A stretch of DNA of 11,947 nt, taken from NCBI GenBank assembly GCA_903905685.1, contig CAIVHI010000291.1:1-11947 (forward strand), in the 5' to 3' direction. The notes under the pieces were generated by a model. It searched no databases. It was not told the DNA's origin and saw only the letters and a list, made by a program, of their open reading frames with translations. Position numbers and translations under genes: made by a program. Origin of the DNA: an uncultured Bacteroidota bacterium (GTDB taxonomy: Bacteria; Bacteroidota; Bacteroidia; Chitinophagales; Chitinophagaceae). Shown here piece after piece: positions 6,904 through 11,947 of the stretch (its first letter is position 1; the number at the start of each line of letters is the position of its first letter).

Positions 6904-8100
6904 TTGAAGCTCCTGTTTTTGGCCAACCGCGTTCCGTATCCTCCCTATAGGGGCGACAAGTTGAAAATTTTCAATTTGGCCAAACGGCTGGCACCGCGGC
7001 ATGAGCTGCACCTCCTCACGTTTGCCCAAACGCCCGAGGACTTGCAGTACAAGCAGGAGTTGGAAAAGATATTCAAGGCTGTCCACTTCGTCTACCTCCC
7101 GAAGTGGAAATCGGCAATACAATGCTTGGCGGGTGCTTGGGATGCCCGACCGCTTCAGGTGCTGTATTTCAACTCGCCTGAAATGCGGTCCCAGTTGGAT
7201 GCGCTATTGAAAGCCAATACTTATGACGCGATCCATGTGCAGCACCTCCGCATGTCGCCCTACCTGCGCCACCGTAAAGACTTGGCCCGCATATTGGACC
7301 TCCCTGATGCATTTTCGCTCTATTGGGAACGCCGCAAGACGGTGAAACGTGGCTTGTTGACCCGCATCTTCGAGACCCAGGAGCAAAAACGGGTGGAGCG
7401 GTTTGAACCGGTGCTCAACGACTACAATATGTCGCTGGTGTGCTCGGCCGAGGATTTGGAGTACCTGCAAGCCCACCGCCATGCCCACAACCTGAAACTG
7501 CTGCCCAATGGCGTGGACCTTACTACATTCAAAGCCCGGGATCACGACTATACCCAAAACGCAACGTTGCTGTTTACCGGCAATATGGATTATGCCCCCA
7601 ATATAGATGCCGTTGTGCACTTTGTGCACAACATATTCCCGTTGGTGAAGGCCCAATTTCCCGAAGCAAAATTCATCATTGCGGGTCAACGGCCGGTAAA
7701 GAAGGTGTTGGAGTTGGCATCGGAAGATGTGGTGGTGACCGGTTTCATCAAAGATCTGTCCGAGACCTACAACACTGCCGACGTGGTCGTAGCACCCTTA
7801 TGATTTGGTGCAGGTACACAGAACAAGGTATTGGAAGCCATGGCAATGGGTGTGCCCGTGGTGTGCTCGCACATCGGCTTCAAGGGTTTGGGTATCGATG
7901 ACGGCCAAGGTGCCTATATGCGCACCGACCCAACGGCATTTGCCGAGGCCGTGAATTCACTATTGGCTTCGCAGGCCCTTCGCGAGTCGGTTGGCCGCCA
8001 AGGGATGCAGGTGGTGCAGAACTCCTTTAACTGGGATAAGATAGCGCTGAAGTTGGAAGGATATTTTGAGGAAGTGCGGGACACGCACCGAGCAAAGTGA
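6904..8100 (+). pseudogene. GT4-type glycosyltransferase interrupted by an in-frame TGA
   Basis: Codons 1-299 and 301-398 are in one frame, separated only by TGA at 7801-7803. The N-terminal GT-B half starts at TTG 6904 (KLLFLANRVPYPPYRGDKL, matching the usual N-terminus of TIGR03087-like sugar transferases); the next in-frame codon upstream that could matter is a stop at 6880. Then come PNGVD (201-205) and TGNMDYAPNIDAV (225-237). After the stop the frame continues with FGAGTQNKVLEAMAMG, the donor-binding segment with the conserved Glu, and a normal C-terminus. Homologues usually carry Arg or Gln after VAPL, so CGA to TGA, a single transition, is the simplest cause. The 299-residue product would lack the donor-binding half and probably be inactive. 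A sequencing error or a recent nonsense mutation are both possible; coding character after the stop is intact. Confidence 0.8.
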
Positions 8101-8155
8101 TACTGAGCCTGCCGTCAATTAGGCCATATTCTATCAAGCCTAAATACCACCAATA

Positions 8156-9883
8156 TTATTTTGTAGGCACTAGCCCAAGTTGCGATTCGGTGAAGGTTCT
8201 GCCTCTAACATAAAACACGAAGCCATACTCGACACCTATGCGTATGATGCCTGGTTGACTATCCAAGTCCTTCACGTTCTGGATTTTGCAAATGAAGTAC
8301 GTAGGGCGGTCCACCGTGCCGTGCATCAACCAATCTTGGTCAGCATGTGGCTGCACCGCCTTCCCATCGGCATCGGTTTTTCCCAACACGTAATAATTAT
8401 GGTTCGTTGCCGGTTGTTTTTCCGTATAAAATAGGTTGGCATAACTTTTGAAACCCACGGGCTGCACATAAACGGCCTTCCCTTTAAACTGTTCATAAAA
8501 GGCAATGGCCGCCCTTTGGGAATAGCCTTCAATCTTGGGCGTAAAATGCAGTATAGTGAATTGGATGGTCAATATCTGGGCAAAAGCCAAGGTTATGATA
8601 CCCTTCTTCATTTCATTGCGCATCCAATATAGGCCCACAGTCAGTGCCGCAGCATACAACGCTCCAGGCACGCATTCTGCATAGCTCCAAGCTATATTCG
8701 CCCCCAAGTTGCCCACCGCAAAAGGGTCGTCAATCAACGGAATGAGGAGCCTTTTAAACATCCCCACCAGTGGCAGCGCGGTTATCAGCACCGCCCAAAT
8801 GCCCCCAATGGAGTAGAGTGCGATACGGGTGCCTTTTTTCAGCTGTTCCTGCTTCTCCCACAATGCATACGCTTTTAATGCGGCCAAATAAGTCAACGGG
8901 AAATAACAGAGCGACGAATAGTGAACTATCTTGGTCTTGACGATGGAAAACAGGATCAATACCGTCCAGAACAAAATCCACATCAAAATCGTAAACGCCG
9001 TGCCTGTATTGTCACCATCCTTTTTCTTACCCACAAATTGGAAAAGCAATGGAGATGCAGGGAAACACCCCAACAGCAGCACAACGAAATGGTAATAAAA
9101 TGGTCCACCATGATCGGAATCTTCAGTGCGGAAAAGCCGAATTTGGTAGGTGACGAATTCCGTCAGGAACCACTTGGCATAGTCGGCCCCAAACTGCACC
9201 ACGGCTGCCGCCATCCATGCAGCAAAAGGTAGCAAAGCAAAAACCAGAATGACGGGCAAATAGGGTAGGGGAAGCGGCAGTTTTTTGCCACCGCGCCCCA
9301 CCACTGCATATACCACCAAAGCTATGCCCGATACCAATATGGCCACGGGCCCCTTGGTAAGCACGGCCAATCCCAAGCACAGCCCGGCTAGGGCCGCAAA
9401 AAACCACTTGCGCGGGGACGTGCACACCTTATGAAAGGCGTAGAACGAAAGGAAGATGAAAAAGTTGAAAGTAGGGTCGATGATGCCCGATTTGAAATAG
9501 AGGTGCGGTAGCCAAGAAGCGGCATACAAGATGGTCCAAATCAATCCGAACGCGGCACCCTTTATTTTCTTGCCAACGGAAAACAAAGTAAGGCAAGTAG
9601 CTATCCCTATCAATGCATTGGGTAGGCGTGCGGCGAAAGCGTTAATTCCGAATGCCTTCATAGACACCACCTGCATCCAAATGAACAGTGGAGGCTTCTC
9701 CCAAAACGGCATGAAGTCTATTTGGGTCCTGATGTAGTCTTTTGATACCAGCATCTCACGCGCACACTCTGCAAAGTTGATTTCATCCCAATCGAACAGG
9801 TGCACATTGCCCAAGAACGGCACGAACAGGAGCGCCGAAACGGCAAAAATCAGGAGGTACTTGAAGCGGTCAACAATCTGCAT
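8156..9883 (-). CDS. ArnT/PMT-like GT-C glycosyltransferase
   Basis: A 575-residue polytopic inner-membrane protein, close in length to ArnT. The first periplasmic loop has the acidic motif DWDEINFAECAREM (D31-D33-E34), followed by PFWEKPPLFIW (K63-P64-P65); both are typical of the PMT_2/ArnT families (GT39/GT83), which transfer a sugar from a polyprenyl-phosphate carrier to lipid A, protein or a glycan. Several hydrophobic segments follow, then a soluble periplasmic C-terminal part of about 130 residues (from around TPKIEGYSQRA), as in ArnT. The ATG at 9883 is 3 nt after the stop of the PAP2 gene, so the two are translated as one unit. The substrate cannot be told from sequence; the LPS-linked context favours lipid A or O-antigen modification. 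Confidence 0.88.
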   Translation of the reverse strand: MQIVDRFKYLLIFAVSALLFVPFLGNVHLFDWDEINFAECAREMLVSKDYIRTQIDFMPFWEKPPLFIWMQVVSMKAFGINAFAARLPNALIGIATCLTLFSVGKKIKGAAFGLIWTILYAASWLPHLYFKSGIIDPTFNFFIFLSFYAFHKVCTSPRKWFFAALAGLCLGLAVLTKGPVAILVSGIALVVYAVVGRGGKKLPLPLPYLPVILVFALLPFAAWMAAAVVQFGADYAKWFLTEFVTYQIRLFRTEDSDHGGPFYYHFVVLLLGCFPASPLLFQFVGKKKDGDNTGTAFTILMWILFWTVLILFSIVKTKIVHYSSLCYFPLTYLAALKAYALWEKQEQLKKGTRIALYSIGGIWAVLITALPLVGMFKRLLIPLIDDPFAVGNLGANIAWSYAECVPGALYAAALTVGLYWMRNEMKKGIITLAFAQILTIQFTILHFTPKIEGYSQRAAIAFYEQFKGKAVYVQPVGFKSYANLFYTEKQPATNHNYYVLGKTDADGKAVQPHADQDWLMHGTVDRPTYFICKIQNVKDLDSQPGIIRIGVEYGFVFYVRGRTFTESQLGLVPTK

Positions 9884-9886
9884 TTT

Positions 9887-10558
9887 CTAATTTTTCGACG
9901 GTTCGATCCTGACATTGTACCGGTAAAGTAGGGAATAAATCAACATCGTGCTGAACCCACCCACTATGCTGCCACAATAAACGTCTTCAAAAAAATGGGC
10001 AGCCAGGTAAATGCGGGAATAGCATACCACCATGGCCAACAGCCAAAATAGCAAACCCCACTTTTTGTGGATGCGTGGCAACAACAACGAAAGGAAGCAG
10101 AAGAAGCTCATGGCTCCGGTGCTGTGTCCCGACGGGAAGCTGCGGTGCATGAGTTGGGGCCATTCGGAAAGGTAGCGGATAGTCCAACCGGGAGTATCGA
10201 AAAAACTCATGGGCCTCGGCTTGTCGAACCAAGATTTCAACCCTTGCTGTAGCAGAAAGGGAATAATGTTGCAGCACAGGGCCAAAACAAAATATTTCCA
10301 ATTCCGATTGGCCTTAACGACAAACAACAACAACAATGCAGGGATGATGACGAAAGCCTCGCCCAACGAGGTTCCCCAATACATCAAATGGTCAAGAAAC
10401 GTAGAGTGGCGGTTGTTAATGGCTTCAAACGAGGTTTGGTGCGGCACAAACGCCATCACTACCGCCCCAACCGCCATCCAAACCAGATAGGGAAACAGGA
10501 AGTAGTAGTTGTATGTTGGCCAATTCCTTGTTCGCAATCCTTCAGCTTTTTTTGGCAA
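9887..10558 (-). CDS. PAP2-family membrane lipid phosphatase
   Basis: A 223-residue membrane protein with all three PAP2 signature motifs: K108-x6-R115-P116, P142-S143-G144-H145, and S181-R182-x5-H188 with D192 after it. H145 and H188 are the expected catalytic pair. The family removes phosphate from lipid substrates such as undecaprenyl pyrophosphate, phosphatidic acid, or lipid A (LpxE/LpxF-like). The chosen start is TTG at 10558, overlapping the upstream permease gene by 17 nt; the first ATG (codon 28) would cut into the first membrane segment, and a TTG at codon 8 is an alternative. The frame has a stop four codons above the chosen start. Position between an LptF/G permease and an ArnT-like transferase suggests LPS phosphate removal or recycling of the carrier lipid; that is inference. 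Confidence 0.9.
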   Translation of the reverse strand: MPKKAEGLRTRNWPTYNYYFLFPYLVWMAVGAVVMAFVPHQTSFEAINNRHSTFLDHLMYWGTSLGEAFVIIPALLLLFVVKANRNWKYFVLALCCNIIPFLLQQGLKSWFDKPRPMSFFDTPGWTIRYLSEWPQLMHRSFPSGHSTGAMSFFCFLSLLLPRIHKKWGLLFWLLAMVVCYSRIYLAAHFFEDVYCGSIVGGFSTMLIYSLLYRYNVRIEPSKN

Positions 10559-11947
10559 ATATCGCTTTTACTTTCTTGAACAAACCCGTGTACCAATCTT
10601 TATTGAACACGCGCGAATCGTTTCTTGCAGATGCTATGAGCCAAGCAGCAACGGGAAGCATAAGAAGGGTAGACAGCCACATGCCGAGCCACGGTGCGAA
10701 GGAGCCAGACTTGGCGAGTTTTTCGCCGGTAATGTTCAGGATATGGAAAGAGACGAAGAATGCAATGGCTATTACCATGGGCATACCCAATCCGCCTTTG
10801 CGGATGATGGCGCCCAGTGGTGCACCCACCAAAAAAAGTAACATGCACGCAAATGACAACGTGAATTTGCGGTGCCATTCCACATCGAACTTGATGTAAT
10901 TCTCACTCTGAAATTTCTTTTCGATACTGGTATTGGCCAACAAGCCTTTGAAATTGCGCAGGTTGTTTTCTGTAGCCAGTAAAACTTGGGGCTGTAGGTT
11001 GGCGGGCATCAATTCCGAAAAACTGGAATCGTAGTGCCGCAACGGAACCTTATATTTACGAAATACCTGTGTAATCCTGTCGCCTTCCCGGTTCTTGTTT
11101 TTCCACGAGATATAGGGTGCCAAATAAGCGCCGATGGTAGCAGGCACCCTTGCTTGAGACCTGTGGATGCTGTCCAAATTGCTGTTCAGCTGATTCAGGT
11201 TCATCATTTGGTACGCACTCTTGAACATGCCCTCATCGGTGCGGGTAAATCGGAACGAGGACAGGTCGAATATTTTGTCCCATTTCTCGAAGTGCATGCG
11301 GGTTTGGGTCATATCGTGCATGCCATGTTCCATACCTTCTTCATACCGCCATCCGTCTCGAAGCTTGAAGATGAGCGAAAGCTTGTCGGGTGACGATATC
11401 ATTTCCCCCTCCTTGGCAATGATGACTTTGTTGTTGCCGTTCATTTCGCTGTGGTCATAAATCAACACATCGCGAATTTGGTGCCCCGATTCATCCTTAC
11501 TTCCAATCCTAATGGAGAAATTCTGGATTTCATTGTTGAATTGGTCGGGCTTGATGTCCAATGTCGGCTTCGAATTCCGCACGTCATAAAGTAGCGACAA
11601 TGCCTTCAAGTTGGCAACAGGTATGAAATTGTTGCTGAAGAGGAACGCCAATCCGCTTACAAACAGAATGAAGATGCACAAGGGCTGCATAAAGCGCAAC
11701 AACGATATTCCCGATGCCTTGATGGCCACCAGCTCAAAATTCTCGCCCATACTCCCGAAAGTCATGATGGATGCCAGCAATATACTGAGGGGTAGGGCAA
11801 GCGGCACCAACGTGGTGGACATGTAGAACAAGAGCTGAAGTATCATCCAGATACTGAGCCCTTTGCCTATAAGCTCGTCCATATACAGCCAGAAGAACTG
11901 CATGACGAGTACAAAAAGGGAAATAAAGAAGGTGATGACAAATGGAC
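10542..11947 (-). CDS. LptF/LptG-family LPS export permease (5' partial)
   Basis: The frame is open to the window edge and the residues before the first internal Met (PFVITFFISLFVLV) belong to the first membrane helix, so the true start, perhaps 15-20 codons further, lies outside. The visible 467 residues show the YjgP/YjgQ plan: N-terminal helices including MDELIGKGL and LVPLALPLSILLASIMTFG, a conserved GENFELVAIKASGISLLRF stretch (the coupling region that contacts the LptB ATPase), a large periplasmic jellyroll-like domain, and C-terminal helices beginning at WHRKFTLSFAC and GAPLGAIIRKGG. The family forms the inner-membrane part of the LptBFG ABC transporter that lifts LPS out of the inner membrane. 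LptF and LptG cannot be separated with confidence from this fragment. It heads the minus-strand operon seen here. Confidence 0.92.
   Translation of the reverse strand, partial: PFVITFFISLFVLVMQFFWLYMDELIGKGLSIWMILQLLFYMSTTLVPLALPLSILLASIMTFGSMGENFELVAIKASGISLLRFMQPLCIFILFVSGLAFLFSNNFIPVANLKALSLLYDVRNSKPTLDIKPDQFNNEIQNFSIRIGSKDESGHQIRDVLIYDHSEMNGNNKVIIAKEGEMISSPDKLSLIFKLRDGWRYEEGMEHGMHDMTQTRMHFEKWDKIFDLSSFRFTRTDEGMFKSAYQMMNLNQLNSNLDSIHRSQARVPATIGAYLAPYISWKNKNREGDRITQVFRKYKVPLRHYDSSFSELMPANLQPQVLLATENNLRNFKGLLANTSIEKKFQSENYIKFDVEWHRKFTLSFACMLLFLVGAPLGAIIRKGGLGMPMVIAIAFFVSFHILNITGEKLAKSGSFAPWLGMWLSTLLMLPVAAWLIASARNDSRVFNKDWYTGLFKKVKAIFAKKS

Noticed and set aside
6382..7122. Minus-strand open frame of 246 codons opposite ribBA
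   Set aside because: Antisense to an unmistakable enzyme and crosses its end into the next gene; arises from codon bias.
7801..7860. TGA at 7801 as a selenocysteine codon
   Set aside because: No SECIS-like hairpin directly follows it, and glycosyltransferases of this family are not known selenoproteins.
8119..8143. TTAGGC/GCCTAA hairpin between the convergent GT4 and ArnT-like genes
   Set aside because: Only 6 bp with a 13-nt loop and no proper T-run on either strand; too weak to call a terminator.

Overview
The window looks like chromosomal DNA from a member of the Bacteroidota with roughly balanced base composition. Four things point there: a C-terminal type IX secretion (T9SS) sorting domain, a fused ribBA gene, an LptF/LptG-family permease of the type common in that phylum, and TAnnTTTR promoter elements in place of sigma-70 boxes. 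I cannot place it below phylum; Chitinophagales or Sphingobacteriales would be unsurprising.

Layout. (1) 1-3390, plus strand: the 3' part of a very large secreted protein made of tandem Ig-like repeats and ending in a T9SS sorting domain. It is followed by a strong intrinsic terminator and a gene-poor gap holding a palindrome and a promoter-like element. (2) 3743-4231, plus strand: a small lipoprotein c-type cytochrome with one CxxCH site. (3) 4209-5450, minus strand: a polytopic Gpi18-like GT-C glycosyltransferase whose 3' end overlaps the cytochrome gene tail to tail by 23 nt. (4) 5671-8100, plus strand: ribBA, then a GT4-type glycosyltransferase gene interrupted by a single in-frame TGA with no frameshift. 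(5) 8156-11947, minus strand: a tight operon read as LptF/LptG-family permease (5' end outside the window), PAP2 phosphatase, then ArnT/PMT-like GT-C glycosyltransferase.

Functional theme. Apart from ribBA and the cytochrome, the genes concern the cell envelope: a T9SS-exported surface protein, three glycosyltransferases of different types, a lipid phosphatase and an LPS-export permease. The minus-strand operon is plausibly an LPS/lipid A or polyprenyl-phosphate glycan module. The surface protein is rich in D(S/T)(A/I/L/M/T/V) tripeptides, which match the known Bacteroidetes O-glycosylation sequon; any link to the nearby transferases is inference.

I found no CRISPR array, RNA gene, transposase or clear defence system. 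The points most worth following up are the TGA-interrupted glycosyltransferase, a strand-biased GGGTAGGG octamer (4 to 0 by eye) that ignores gene direction, the two-cysteine repeat architecture of the surface protein, and the palindrome upstream of the cytochrome lipoprotein.
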